DNA of 64,000 nucleotides, from assembly GCF_018294505.1 (NCBI RefSeq), contig NC_057802.1:550335267-550399266 (forward strand), written 5' to 3'. Within the stretch, counting starts at the first letter, position 1; each line of letters begins with the position of its first letter. This DNA is from Triticum aestivum. Its lineage: Eukaryota; Streptophyta; Magnoliopsida; Poales; Poaceae. The notes below the pieces were generated by a model. That model made no database searches. It was not told the origin of the DNA and was given only the letters and a program-made list of their open reading frames with translations. Shown one piece after another: positions 10,995 to 21,650 of this stretch. A program made the translations under genes and the position numbers.

Positions 10995-11160
10995 TTCTTT
11001 TTTTTTAGATCATCAGGAGGGCTCAGCCCCCAGTTCCATTTAACCAATGAAACCAGAAGCTCTTGTTACATCACGCTCTATCACTAGCATGTCCAGGGGA
11101 AAAAGGGAAACAACAACAACAGAACAGGAAAGCGTAAAGTTGCCGATCACCAGGCTTTAG
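10995..11160 (-). other. Possible non-LTR retroposon 3' tail
   Basis: A T-run at 10996-11005 is followed by GATCATCAGGAGGGCTCAGC. On the reverse strand this reads as a short retroposon end finishing in GAGCCCTCCTGATGATC plus poly(A), inserted at the last array unit. No reverse transcriptase ORF is present. Confidence 0.35.
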
Positions 11161-11420
11161 TGATATGGTTCCAAGAGGTGGGGGAGAACCTTTGTGGGTT
11201 TGGTTCTCCTCCGCCTCGATGATCTTATGCCCAGGGGTGGGGGAGAGCATTGGGTAGTAGTGGCCGACTTTTTCTTTTCTTTCAAGGACACACTGTGGAG
11301 AGATGTATTGGCATCGCGCAAGAAGAACCAAGTGGTTGATACAACGCCTTTGAGATCACCGCGTTAACACAACTTACCTTGTTCACCCTCAAGCAATGAA
11401 TAGAAAGGGTACATAGAGCT
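11161..11420. repeat. Block duplicated at 40130-40390
   Basis: Sequence from CCAAGAGGTGGGGGAGAACC through TTTTTCTTTTCTTTCAAGG to GTTAACACAACTTACCTTGT matches 40130-40390 in the same order with many substitutions. It contains inverted GGAGGAGAACC/GGTTCTCCTCC-type arms. Confidence 0.75.
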
Positions 11421-11878
11421 CAAGCACGGTGTCATGATCAATACCATAAAACCAAGGAAGCACAACTACAACTTCAGTTCCGACTAGATCAACATACCAT
11501 TCCCACTATGCGCCTAGAAATCGATGAGTGAACAACAAAAACCACCAAGACCCGAACAAAACGTATTCCAAGAGGCATTCACGACAATATATATTGCACC
11601 CAAAACATGCTCAAACAATAACCATCATCGAAACGAGACACTACCCCAAGCCTCACCATAGAGACTGATGAGGCCGCCACCTTCAGCTTCCACTATAGTA
11701 GAAGCACACTCGCTAACAGATGGAGTTCATTTGTGGTGCCTGCAGAATTCTCGTCGGTCCTGCACAACCTTTGCTCACTCGGGACACTCATCTGCCTATA
11801 AGTGTGAGTTTGGCAACAAGGTACCTTAGATTTTTTTATTCAGGAATCGCATGGAGATAAGATTTCTACGGTCGGTAG
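11421..11878. other. No gene; diverged array unit at 11700-11878
   Basis: 11421-11700 holds nothing recognised. From about 11700 the sequence is a decayed 381-bp unit (CTAACAGATGGAGTTCATTT, GTTTGGCAACAAGGTACC, AGATAAGATTTCTACGGTCG) that is interrupted by the Harbinger end at 11879. Confidence 0.6.
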
Positions 11879-13093
11879 GAGCATCTAGTACCGAACCCGT
11901 CAAAATAGCCGGGTTATGAAATTGTCATACAACCGGACACCCTATACCCAACCCAAATGTTCGAACTGTCTAGCACCTCTAATTCCCAGCCCACATATGA
12001 ACTGTCTCGTCCGCATCGTCGCCACTGGAACCCCGCCGCCATCCCCAACCCATTGCACTGCCATCAGAGGCCCCAATCCACGACACCGTCATTTGTGCCA
12101 CCACCAAACGCCGCCCTGTACATCCAGCTCCTCTGGACATACACCTCGCCCTCTGTATGTTTGATGAAATGTCTAAGCAATTTTTTAATTCTTTTGCTCG
12201 GTGGTAGGCAAATGATGAATTCGCCGGATGATGACTATGGGAACAAGGACCTCGAAGAATTCATATACAGAGAGTTAGTTGATTCGTCGGATTTGAATGA
12301 TGAAGATACTGAAATGATGACAATGTGCATCCAAGAAGAAATGGAGAAGCAAGAGGAGCATGTTCTAAACTTCAAGGGTTCAATAAACGATGGGAGAGTT
12401 GTTCCCCGGGATAGGATCGCTGGCGCACGACTTCTCTACAAGGACTACTTCACAGTGGACCTAACGTACCATGATGTTTTTTTGACTTCGCTACCGCATG
12501 AGCGGAAAGTTGTTCTCGCGCTTAGTGAATGTCCTAGAGGAGACTAATGACTACTTCAAGCCCAGAAAGGACTGTTGCAAACAACTTTCCTTCTCTCCTT
12601 TGGGGAAATGCATGGCTGCTCTCGGGATAGTTACTTATGGTAAAGCCGTAAATGCCATTGATGTTGAAATCTTGATGGGAAAGATCACATGCCTTGGGAC
12701 TACGGTGAAATTTGCCCGCAACATGATGAAGGTGTTTGGACCGGAGCAGCTGAGAGAGAAAATTGTTGGGGACACCAATTTTTTTGGCAATTGAAGCATC
12801 AAGAGGTGTCGCATGTATCTTCGGTTTAGTTGATTGCATACATTGCCAATGAAAAACTGGTCCAAAAGGTCTGCGCACGCATTACCAAAGTAACACCAAA
12901 AAGGCCACCATCATAATTGACGAAGTGGCATCAAAGGACTTGTGGATTTGTCATGCTTTTTCTAACAGGCGTGGTTCTTATAATGACATCGATATGCTCT
13001 AGCGATCTCCTTTGTTCAAGAGACTTTATGATGGGGATGCTCCGGCGTGCAACTACACCGTCAACGGGCACAACTTTAAAATTGGATACTATC
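11879..13093 (+). mobile_element. PIF/Harbinger element, copy 1, right end missing
   Basis: The left end GAGCATCTAG at 11879 follows TAG, a changed form of the TAA target; the matching right end TAGATGCTC followed by TAA is seen in copy 2 at 56934-56942. Homology to copy 2 covers the left end (11879-12145 with 49474-49865) and the transposase C-terminal region (12732-13093 with 55946 onward). Homology stops at ACTATC near 13093, where unrelated GC-rich DNA begins, so the 3' part is deleted. Confidence 0.75.
12212..13093 (+). pseudogene. PIF/Harbinger transposase (DDE_Tnp_4 type), broken
   Basis: From MMNSPDDDYGNKDLEEFIY at 12212 the frame is open to 12547, then continues one frame over (12498-12794) and in pieces beyond. 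The order of segments fits PIF transposases: acidic N-terminus, RDRIAGARLLYKDYF, the helical segment FSPLGKCMAALGIVTYG, MMKVFGPEQLREK, then in other frames SRGVACIFGLVDCIH, which carries the first catalytic Asp, and VASKDLWICHAFL. The start follows a plausible 3' splice site (CGGTGGTAG). At least three frameshifts and a deleted C-terminus make it non-functional. The normal enzyme cuts and joins element ends in the nucleus together with a Myb-like partner; no such partner is visible. Confidence 0.8.
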
Positions 13094-14062
13094 ATCTCTA
13101 CTCCTAATGGAGCAGTTGGGTGGATTGCGTCCAGGGTTTATTTCATCCCACTACTTTCATCCGGTTTATTTTCGATCGGTTATTTTTCGTCCTTCCCACC
13201 CCACCCACGCACGCACCCCCCCCCCAAAAATCACCCCGCACAAACACCTCTCCTTGCGATCGGCTAAATGTGGCTGCCCTCGTGCGATCCCGATCCCCTC
13301 GACTAAACACCCCGTTGAGCGCCGCCGAGGGGATCAGGAATGGCCCTGTCGTTCCCGATCTCTTCGTCCCCGTCCCCGTCGAGCGCCGCCGCCCTCTCCC
13401 CGACCCGGATCGACGCCCCATCTTCTGGCCTATCTCTTCCTGAAGTCGTCGTGTTGGTGGTCAGGGCCCGATCTGACCCCAGGGAGTTCGGGTTGAACTT
13501 TGAAACGCCCGACGCCGGGTCCTGGGTGCATGGTGGCGCCTTCTTCTTCAAGCTTCCCAGCATGTCGTACTCTCTATCCCTCGTCTCTTTCTCTCGGCGG
13601 TGTGTGTTGATCAAGGGCAGCAGTGTTGGACCCAGGGCAGCAGCGTCGGCGACCCATGTATCTTCTTCTCCCGATCCTTCTCCCTCTCTCTAATCTGCAA
13701 CGACACATGATGTCGATGACATCAGTTCATAATGGAATTGTCAGAAATCCACAATTGCGATAAAACTTGGCACATTGTGATAATTTGATGTTTGAGTTTG
13801 AATGAAACAAGTTAAGTCGTCATGTGTATTGGCTTTATGGTGGGTGATGCGGGTTCCAGGCTACAACTAATATAGAGCATTACTTATCAGGTTCATTGGA
13901 GATCGGAGTTGTCCCTTCACTCTTGATCAACAACCAGATATTGGCAAGCTGGAGTTATCCATGGATGCATGGAAAAGATTATTCATTGTTGTGATATCCA
14001 TATATGTAGGATTAAATTCATCGGAATTATGAGCTATGTCACACTTTGCAGAGTACAGAGCA
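13094..14062. other. No gene identified
   Basis: 13200-13690 is GC-rich with a C-run at 13218-13226 and open frames on both strands (13107-13496, 13340-13693) that show no domain. It may be a captured promoter or first exon. 13690-14060 is AT-richer with nothing recognised. Confidence 0.4.
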
Positions 14063-14340
14063 CCACTAGGGAAAACCTTATACACAGAATCTTACCAGCA
14101 GATCGGGTTTAAAATAAGATGCTACTACTACTTAGTAGTAGCGCGTGTAAAAAAACGGCGCGACTGCTACCCACGTAGCAATAGCGCGTGAGCGAAAAAC
14201 GGCGCTACTACTACAAATGCCACAACGTTGCCGCCAGAGTAGGTTTAGTAGTAGCGCTTGTTTTCTAAGAGCTTTACCGCTATTGAACTTAGCAGCAACG
14301 CTTTTCGCCCACCCTCGCTGCTGCTAAGTTTAGTCCACTC
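14063..14340. mobile_element. CACTA transposon terminal fragment
   Basis: Begins CACTAGGGAAAACC and is followed by short subterminal repeats in both orientations (TAGTAGTAGCGC, GGCGCTACTACT, AGTAGTAGCGCTTG), then TTTAGTCCCACCTCGCT, a phrase also found in the CACTA sequence at 53030. The other end and the transposase are absent. Confidence 0.6.
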
Positions 14341-14611
14341 GTTGCAACTATTTAGTCCCACCTCGCTCCGCGAACAGGGTGTGTTTACTTACCTCTAAGC
14401 ATGTGTTTACTTACCTCTAAGTGTGTGTTTGGCAGCAAGGTATCTTGGGGTTCTTCTTCCGGGAGTCACGAGGTAATCCGATAAGATTTCTGCGCTTGGT
14501 AAAGGATCCAGAAATTTTAGTCCACTCGTTGCAACTAATTTAGTCCTACCTCGCTCCGCGAATAGGGTGTGTTTACTTACCTCTAAGCATGTGTTTACTT
14601 ACCTCTAAGTG
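14328..14611. repeat. ~190-bp tandem duplication split by Gypsy element A
   Basis: TTTAGTCCACTCGTTGCAAC starts near 14328 and again near 14518, each followed by ACCTCGCTCCGCGAA and two copies of GTGTTTACTTACCTCTAAG. The second copy breaks at 14611 and resumes at 39866 (AAGTGTGTGTTTGGCAGC), the point where element A inserted. Confidence 0.8.
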
Positions 14612-15131
14612 TGTTGGGGATATAACTACTATTGTAACCCGCCCAGGAGGGGCCGGGTTACGCTATGGCAATTCATCATATGAAGCCCAATATCAAGCTT
14701 GAAGATGGCGGTTCAATAAAGGACCTAAAGCCCGTAGGCGACTTAAGGCCCGTAGTGATAAACCGCCGTAATGGCATGACTTGTGTTGTAAGGCAAGATT
14801 AACTAGTCACCGAGCCGGACACTGTTTATGAGCCGGCCGGGACTCTGTAGGCCGCGGGGCGTCAACCCGTGTATATAAGGGGACGACCCGCCGGCGGCTT
14901 AGGGCAAGTAACATCAAATCGGTAGCCAGGCATAGCGGATTCGCTCCTTGGTCATTGAAACCCTAGTAATTCCACCTCAACTGGAGTAGGCTTTTACCTT
15001 CACAGTAAGGGGCCGAACCAGTATAACCCTCGTGTCCTTTGTCCCGCTTTAACCCCTTTAAGCTTCCTAGTTGCGATGGCTCCACGACTAAGTCATTTCA
15101 CGAGGACATCTGCCATGACTATTCCATGACA
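14612..15131 (+). repeat. 5' LTR of Gypsy element A
   Basis: TGTTGGGGATATAACTACTA ... CATGACA, 520 bp. The TATA box is at 14872-14878. The end directly precedes the primer site. Confidence 0.95.
14872..14878 (+). promoter_or_regulatory. TATA box in LTR of element A
   Basis: GTGTATATAAGGGGACGACC; conserved at 39606-39612 in the 3' LTR and at 16363 in element B, so it is probably the genomic RNA promoter. Confidence 0.7.
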
Positions 15132-15132
15132 G

Positions 15133-15151
15133 TTGGCGCCCACCGTGGGGC
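15133..15151 (+). promoter_or_regulatory. Primer binding site of element A
   Basis: TTGGCGCCCACCGTGGGGC lies one base after the LTR end and is identical in element B (16624-16642). It is a typical Gypsy primer site; I have not assigned the tRNA. Confidence 0.75.
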
Positions 15152-15218
15152 CGACGCACGGTGGATTTGAGTTCTTGAAGGGCAGCTTCGAAGGGCTCAA
15201 GGATACGCTGTGGGCCGG

Positions 15219-16103
15219 ATGACCAAGAGTCGTCGCGGCAAGCTCTACATCGACGACGCAGGCTGGGGCCCCGACGCCGGCTCAATCAAGTACGAGTACC
15301 GGGTCCCCTTCGGCGGAATCCACATTTTCATTGGCAAGATCGGCGAGTCGGGCCCTGAGCCGGACATCTGCACCGACCTCGTCGAGACGGCTCAGCGTGC
15401 GAGACCCGCCGGACTCTGCCTGCCTTGAAGCGTGCTTTCGTGGGATGCATCCACGGAGGACTCTCTGAAGGATCTAGATCTGGCGATGAGACGGCCATCT
15501 GCTCTGATGGTGAATCGTCCACAGGTGAGACGGACTCGTTGTATCAACTTCAAGACGGCAGGCTCGGGGGTTGTTCCGATGGCGACAGTATTCCGGACCC
15601 TTTTGAGCCGCCAAGCCGGGTTGGAATCTTCATGGCCGGCACGCAACCTGTTCAAAACTCCGCCGCTGGGGCAGGAGGCCCTGTGCACTCGCCGGCTCAG
15701 GTGCTGATGGATCTCACGGATAAGATGACTGACCTGTTAACCGCCACGGTCGTCCCAGCGGATCAAGCTCAACATGATGCAGAAGTTGCACAGTTAAAGC
15801 TGGATATAGCGCAGGCCAAGGAAGATCTGGCAGCGGAAGGAATCAGGATGGCTGCAGAACGGGCAGCTCTGGACACCCAGACTCAGCTGATTCAGGCGTA
15901 GTCTTTCCGGCTCACAATGGATCAGAATGCATCCAATGAGGTCATGAGAAGGAGGCATCAGAAGGCTCAATCTCGGCTCCCTCCGGTTTATGATCCTCGA
16001 AACCTCTTCAACACGCCCGGTGCAGGGCCTAGTAACCCGCTAGAAATCACGGCACCCGGGGTTGGAACGCTGGTTCAGCCGCAAGTGATGGGGCCTCCCC
16101 GTG
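15219..16103 (+). pseudogene. gag: Gag of element A, N-terminal part
   Basis: Begins MTKSRRGKLYIDDAGWGPDA. A one-base deletion relative to element B near 15410 shifts the frame into an early stop (15428). The correct frame resumes as MKRAFVGCIHGGLSEGS (15425-15901) and ends at a TAG (15899-15901) where B has CAG. A last piece (MDQNASNEVMRRRHQ) reaches 16103, where element B is inserted. The protein is the variable N-terminal extension of Tat gag; the conserved retrotrans_gag domain of A lies beyond B at 28835. Confidence 0.85.
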
Positions 16104-16622
16104 TGTTGAGGATATAACCATTAGAGTCACCCGCCCAGGAGGGGCCGGGTTACATCATAATGATCATCACGTGAAGCCCAGTACCAAGCTTGAGGACGGT
16201 GGGTCAGTAATGGGCTTAAGACCCGGAGATGGCTTAAGGCCCGTAGTGATAAACCGCCGTTATGGTGAAACTTGTAGTGTAAGGCAAGAATAGTTAAGAG
16301 TCCGAGCCGGACACTGTTATAAGCCGGCCGGGACTCTGAGAGCCGCTGGGCGTCAACCTCTCTATATAAAGGGACGACCCGGCGGCGGTTCAGGGACAAG
16401 TAAGATCAAATCGATAACCAGGTAGGGCGGTTTAGCTCCTGGTCGTAGAAACCCTAATCAATACAATCTCAACTGGACGTAGGCTTTTACCTTCACTGTA
16501 AGGGGCCGAACCAGTATAATCCTCGTGTCCTTTGTCCCGCTTAACCCCTTAAGCTTCCTAGCTGCGATGGCTCCACGACTAAGTCCTTGCACGAGGACAT
16601 CTGCCGTGATAATTCAACGACA
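16104..16622 (+). repeat. 5' LTR of Gypsy element B
   Basis: 519 bp, TGTTGAGGATATAACC ... TTCAACGACA, followed by the primer site. Confidence 0.93.
16363..16370 (+). promoter_or_regulatory. TATA box in LTR of element B
   Basis: CTCTATATAAAGGGACG, aligned with the TATA box of the A LTRs. Confidence 0.65.
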
Positions 16623-16623
16623 G

Positions 16624-16642
16624 TTGGCGCCCACCGTGGGGC
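16624..16642 (+). promoter_or_regulatory. Primer binding site of element B
   Basis: TTGGCGCCCACCGTGGGGC, one base after the LTR, identical to the site in element A. Confidence 0.75.
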
Positions 16643-16710
16643 CAGCGCATGGTGGAATTGAGTTCTTGAAGGGCAGCTTCGAAGGGCTCAAGGGATACGC
16701 TGTGGGCCGG

Positions 16711-19080
16711 ATGACCAAGAGTCGTCGCGGCAAGCTCTACATCGACGATGCAAACTGGGGCCCTGACGCCGGCTCAATCGAGTACGGGTACCGGGTCCCC
16801 TTCGGCGGAATCCATGTCTTTATTGGCAAGATTGGTGAGCCGGGCCTTGAGCCGGACCTCTGCGCCGATCTCATCAAGATGGCTCAGCGTGCACGACTCG
16901 CCCGAACTCCGCCTGCCTTGAAGCATGCTTTCGTGGGATGCGTCCATGGAGGACTCTCTGAAAGATCTGGATCTGGCGAGGAGACGGCCGCTCGCTCTGA
17001 CGGCGAGTCATCCACAGAGGAGACCGACTCGTTATACCAACTTCAAGATGGCAGGCTCAGGGGTTGTTCCGATGGCGACAGTATTCCGGACCCCTTCGAG
17101 CCGCCGAGCCGGGTTGGAATCTTCATGGCTGGCGCACAACCTGTTCAAAACCCCGCCGCCGGGGTAGGAAGCCCTGTGCCCTCGCCGGCTCAGGTGCTGA
17201 TGGATCTCATAGATAAGATGACGGCCCTGTTAACCGCTACGGTCGCCCCAGCGGATCAAGCTCAGCATGACGCGGAGGTGGCACAGTTAAAGTTGGATCT
17301 AGAAAAAGCCAAGGAGGATCTGGCGGCGGAAGGGATCAGGATGGCTGCGGAGAGGGCGGCTCTCGACGCCCAGACTCAGCTGATTCAGGCACAGTCTTTC
17401 CGGCTCACGATGGATCAGAATGCGTCCAATGAGGTCATGAGAAGGAGGCATCAAAAGGCCCAATCTCGACTCCCTCCGGTTTACGATCCTCGAAACCTCT
17501 TCAACACGCCTGGTGCAGGGCCCAGTAACCCGCCAGAGATCACGACGCCCGGGGCTGGAACGTCAATTCAGCCCCAAGTGATGGGGCCTCATCGGGTGAA
17601 CGCTGCCCCGCCTCAGTACGTGCCAATACCACCGGGTCATTATGCCAACCCGTTGGAAAACATGGTCGCCGCGGCGGCGCGACTGGTGGCTCTCCCAATC
17701 GATGGCGACTCTCCAACGGCGGTTGAAACCCGCCGGGTCAGAGAACTCCTTCAGACGGCTCTGGCGCAGCAGGAGGCATATTCTTATAGCCGGGACAGGA
17801 TTCATTCAACCCCTCGTCTAGGCCGGAGCCCGAGTTATAGCAGACACATGGTCTCAGCGACCGGCTCAAGCAATGTCCGATGCCATGACTTGCCTCCTGG
17901 CCACGGCCCGGCTCATAACGGAGCCTTTCACGTGGTAGACCAAGACAGAGCACGGCAAGAGGCGGAGCAGGCGCCTCAGTTGACAGCTTACCAGCCACCC
18001 CCGGCTTATCCGACGGCTTCTGTCGATGCGGGTATACCAACAAGGACTGGAGGTGTCCCTTCTCTGGTGCCGGCTCTCCGCAATGAACGCCTGCCCAAGG
18101 ATTTCAAAGGGCCTAGGAAGGTGCCTAATTACACGGCTGATTTAAAACCCAGAGCATGGATCGAGAGTTACGAGATGGCCATGGAGTTGCTGGAGGTCAG
18201 TGAAGCAGCAATGGCCAAGTACTTCACCATGATGTTAGATGGGACTGCCCGCACTTGGTTGAAGGGACTGCCGCCTAACTCTATCGGGTCTTGCGCTGAG
18301 CTAAAAGCCTGGTTCATCCAAAACTTTAAAGATACATGTAGGCAATCTATGTCAATTGTGGATTTGACTAACTGCAAGCAGCAGGAGGGTGAGTCTACAA
18401 CCCATTGGGTTCGCCGGGTCAAGGAGATAATACATTCATCTGATAAGATGGATGCCGGCTCTGCAGTCTTAATGTTGGAGCAGAATTGTCGTTTTGCGCC
18501 CCTCAAGATGAAGCTCGGGCGGCTCAAGCGCGACTGCAATGATATGGGTACGCTGATGGCGGCTCTGGTCAAGTACGCCGATTCTGATAGTACCAAGGAT
18601 CCCGCGTCGGATGATGAAAGGACAGGGAAGGGAAAACGGAATGGCAATGGCAAGGGCCCCCAGCATAACCCGGCGAACCAGGGAGGTAACAAGCGTAAGG
18701 CTGATGGCAGTATGGAGTTTGTGGCCAACGCCAATTCACAGGGTAACAACCACCGGCGTAAGGGGAGACCACCTCCCCGAGCCGGCGGGTCAGGCCCGAC
18801 GCTTGAACAGTTGTTGAATGAGCCTTGCCCAAGGCATGGCTCTAGGGAAAAGCCGGCCACTCATTTATGGAAGGACTGCGCAATCATGAAGGCCTTTAAA
18901 AATTCCAATGCTTTCAATGACAACAGTGGCCCGGGCGGCGGCTCAGGTGGTGGCGGCTTTCATGGCCCGGGCGGCGGTTCAAATTCCAATTCTCAGAATG
19001 TTCAAGGGGGCTTTAATCAACAGCCCGGCCAGGGTCATCAGCAGCAGCAGCAGGGGGGATACCAAACCAATCCAAAGTAG
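16711..19080 (+). CDS. gag: Gag of element B (Tat-type, ~789 aa)
   Basis: The frame is open from 16525, inside the LTR, through the primer site. The first ATG after the primer site is 16711 (MTKSRRGKLYIDDANWGP), which I take as the start. N-terminal half: low-complexity, with a coiled coil around DAEVAQLKLDLEKAKEDLAA. C-terminal half: retrotrans_gag domain from PRAWIESYEMAMELLEV to about MAALVKYADS, then a basic linker, a Cys/His cluster (CPRHG...THLWKDC) in place of a CCHC knuckle, and a Gly/Gln-rich tail. It ends at TAG 19078-19080 where element A has CAG (YQTHPKQLN), so the original protein continued into protease without a stop. Gag builds the cytoplasmic particle. Confidence 0.88.
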   Translation: MTKSRRGKLYIDDANWGPDAGSIEYGYRVPFGGIHVFIGKIGEPGLEPDLCADLIKMAQRARLARTPPALKHAFVGCVHGGLSERSGSGEETAARSDGESSTEETDSLYQLQDGRLRGCSDGDSIPDPFEPPSRVGIFMAGAQPVQNPAAGVGSPVPSPAQVLMDLIDKMTALLTATVAPADQAQHDAEVAQLKLDLEKAKEDLAAEGIRMAAERAALDAQTQLIQAQSFRLTMDQNASNEVMRRRHQKAQSRLPPVYDPRNLFNTPGAGPSNPPEITTPGAGTSIQPQVMGPHRVNAAPPQYVPIPPGHYANPLENMVAAAARLVALPIDGDSPTAVETRRVRELLQTALAQQEAYSYSRDRIHSTPRLGRSPSYSRHMVSATGSSNVRCHDLPPGHGPAHNGAFHVVDQDRARQEAEQAPQLTAYQPPPAYPTASVDAGIPTRTGGVPSLVPALRNERLPKDFKGPRKVPNYTADLKPRAWIESYEMAMELLEVSEAAMAKYFTMMLDGTARTWLKGLPPNSIGSCAELKAWFIQNFKDTCRQSMSIVDLTNCKQQEGESTTHWVRRVKEIIHSSDKMDAGSAVLMLEQNCRFAPLKMKLGRLKRDCNDMGTLMAALVKYADSDSTKDPASDDERTGKGKRNGNGKGPQHNPANQGGNKRKADGSMEFVANANSQGNNHRRKGRPPPRAGGSGPTLEQLLNEPCPRHGSREKPATHLWKDCAIMKAFKNSNAFNDNSGPGGGSGGGGFHGPGGGSNSNSQNVQGGFNQQPGQGHQQQQQGGYQTNPK

Positions 19081-19893
19081 CTCAATGGTGGACAGTATCA
19101 TGTGTTTACCACCAGTCTGTGCAAGCGAGATCAGAAGCTTCATAAAAGGGCTGTGAATGCTGTTGAGCCGGCGGTTCCACGCTATTTAAGATGGTCTGAG
19201 TAGCCTATTGTGTGGAGTAGGGAAGATCACCCTCCCCGGGTTGATAATCCGGGTCACCTGGCCCTGGTGGTGGCTCCTCAGGTGGGGGGATATAAATTCA
19301 CTAAAGTGCTCATGGACGGAGGCAGCAGCATCAACATCCTCTATTATGAGACCTTCCGTCGTATGGGGCTGATTGATAAGAACCTCAGCCAGTCCAATAC
19401 TGTTTTCCATGGTGTGGTGCCTGGTAAGTCGGCATATCCAGTTGGTAAGATCGAGCTGGAAGTGGCTTTTCGAGATGAGTACAACTACAGGGCGGAAAAA
19501 TTAACCTTTGAGGTGGTTAAGATAAGAAGTCCGTATCATGCTTTATTTAGGCGGCCGGCTTACGCCAAGTTCATGGCACGACCGTGTTACGTGTATTTGC
19601 AGCTCAAAATGCCGGGTCACAATGGGACCATTACGGTTCATGGCAGCCGAAAGATAGCCTTGGAGTGTGAGGAAGGTGACGCGGCTTACGCGGAATCTGT
19701 TTGTGCCACAGAGGAGTTGAAGTTTTACAAGGATAATGTTGACCCGGCAGATATGACGTCTTTGAAAAAGCCAACCACGGAGCATGAGCCGGTAATGAAA
19801 TTTAAATCAGCTGATGAGACTAAACTTGTTGACTTTGTTCCAGGTGACTCATCTCAGCAGTTCAGCATCAGTGCCAATCTGGATCCGAAATAG
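19081..19893 (+). pseudogene. pro: Aspartic protease region of element B
   Basis: Same frame as gag. It is interrupted by TAG at 19201-19203 (element A has CAG, RWSEQPIVW) and ends at TAG 19891-19893. The catalytic motif is LMDGGSSINIL, the DGG form usual in Tat elements, following VDNPGHLALVVAPQVGG. Then come the flap-like region, GRPAYAKFMARPCYV-type sequence (here RRPAYAKF) and an acidic linker. The enzyme would cleave the gag-pol polyprotein. Confidence 0.85.
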
Positions 19894-21650
19894 GAAGGCG
19901 CGCTCATCGAGTTCACCCGTGAGAACAGGGACATCTTTGCGTGGAAACCTTCTGACATGCCAGGTGTACCTAGAGAACTCGCTGAGCACACTCTCAACAT
20001 TGATCCGAGATTTAAGCCGGTCAGGCAATTCCTCCGGCGGTTTAATGAGGAGATGCGGAAAGCCATCGGTGAGGAAGTAGCCCGGCTCTTGGCGGCCAGG
20101 TTTATTGTTGAATTTTTTCATCCAGAATGGTTAGCTAACCCGGTGCTCGTGCTCAAGAAGAACGGCACCTGGCGGATGTGTGTGGACTACACGGATTTAA
20201 ACAAGGCTTGTCCGGCTAATCCTTTTGCTCTCCCCCGTATTGATCAGATTATTGATGCTACGGCGGGTTGTGAGCGCTTAAGTTTTTTGGATGCTTATTC
20301 TGGATACCATCAGATTAAAATGGCAGTTAAGGACCAGGAGAAGACGGCGTTCATCACTCCCTTTGGAGCCTTCTGTTATGTGTCTATGCCTTTTGGACTC
20401 AAGAGTGCACAGGCGACTTACCAGCGTTGTGTGCAGAATTGTCTTCATAACCAGATTGGGCGCAACGTTCATGCCTATGTGGATGATATTGTGGTTAAGT
20501 CCAGGGAGAAGGAGACCTTGGTAGATGATCTTAAAGAAACCTTTGACAATCTCCGGGTTTACAAGATGATGCTTAACCCGGCCAAGTGTGTTTTTGGTGT
20601 TCCCGCAGGCAAGCTCTTGGGTTTTCTGGTTTCTCACAGAGGCATTGAAGCTAACCCGGAAAATATCAAAGCAATCACCTCTCTGGCTAAGCCGGCGTGC
20701 ATAAACGATGTCCAGCGTCTGGCGGGCCGCATCGCTGCCTTGAGCCGGTTTATAAGCCGTTTGGGTGAAAAGGCCATGCCACTGTACTAGTTGATGAAGA
20801 AAACAGATGACTTTATCTGGAATGATGCTGCTAATGCTGCTTTTGAGGATTTGAAGAGACAGCTGGCTGAGCCCCCAGTCCTTGCTGCTCCTGTTGACAA
20901 GGAGCCCTTATTGCTGTATGTAGCCGCTAACACACGAGCTGTCAGTGTGGCTGTGGTGGTGGAGCGTAAGGAAGCAGGTAAGGAGTATCCGGTTCAGCGG
21001 CCGGTTTACTACGTCAGCGAAGTACTCATTGAGTCCAAGCAACGGTATCCACATTGGCAGAAGCTTGTTTATGGGGTATTCATGGCAAGCCGGAAGCTTA
21101 AGCATTATTTCCAGGGTCACCCTATCACTGTGGTTAGTTCTGCTCCCCTGGGAGATATCATCCAAAACAGAGAAGCCACAGGAAGAGTGGCTAAGTGGGC
21201 TATAGAACTTGGGCCTCATGGTCTGAAATACGTGCCACACACTGCTATCAAATCTCAAGCATTGGTGGATTTCATCAACGATTGGACAGAGCTGCAGGTG
21301 CCTGAAGAGAAGCCGGATAATACATACTGGACTATTCACTTCGACGGGTCTAGGCAATTGGAAGGCTCAGGGGCTGGAGTTGTATTAACTTCCCCTCGAG
21401 GTGACAAGTTTTGCTATGTGCTACGGTTGATGTTTCCCTGTACTAACAATGCGGCTGAGTACGAGGCCTTGCTCCATGGTCTTCGGATGGCTAAGGAGAT
21501 GAGATTGAGCCGGGTAAGGTGCTTTGGCGACTCAGATTTAGTGGCCCAACAAGTGTCAGAAAGTGGGATTCCAAGGACCCTCTCATGGCGGCTTATCGCC
21601 GTGAAGTTGATGCCATTGCCGGACATTTTCAGGGTTAGCAAGTAGAGCAC
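19894..21650 (+). pseudogene. pol: Reverse transcriptase and dual RNase H of element B
   Basis: RT: EFTRENRDIFAWKPSDMPGV, then NPVLVLKKNGTWRMCVDYTD, FLDAYSGYHQI and the catalytic AYVDDIVVKS. A TAG at 20788-20790 (CAG in A) cuts the frame at the end of RT; the next piece (20791-21645) holds the Gypsy-type RNase H (LLLYVAANTRAVSVAV...), whose catalytic acidic residues are replaced, then a second, archaeal-type RNase H (HFDGSRQLEGSGAGVVL, NNAAEYEALLHGL, FGDSDLVAQQ) with the expected D-E-D. A one-base deletion near 21560 shifts the frame, producing the false stop at 21643. The product would copy element RNA into DNA. Confidence 0.9.

Noticed and set aside
13107..13693. Possible first exon of a gene in GC-rich DNA
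   Set aside because: Open frames exist on both strands, with no start context, donor site or recognised domain.
16711..19080. Classical CCHC zinc knuckle in the Gypsy gag
   Set aside because: The Cys/His residues present (CPRHG...HLWKDC) do not have CX2CX4HX4C spacing.
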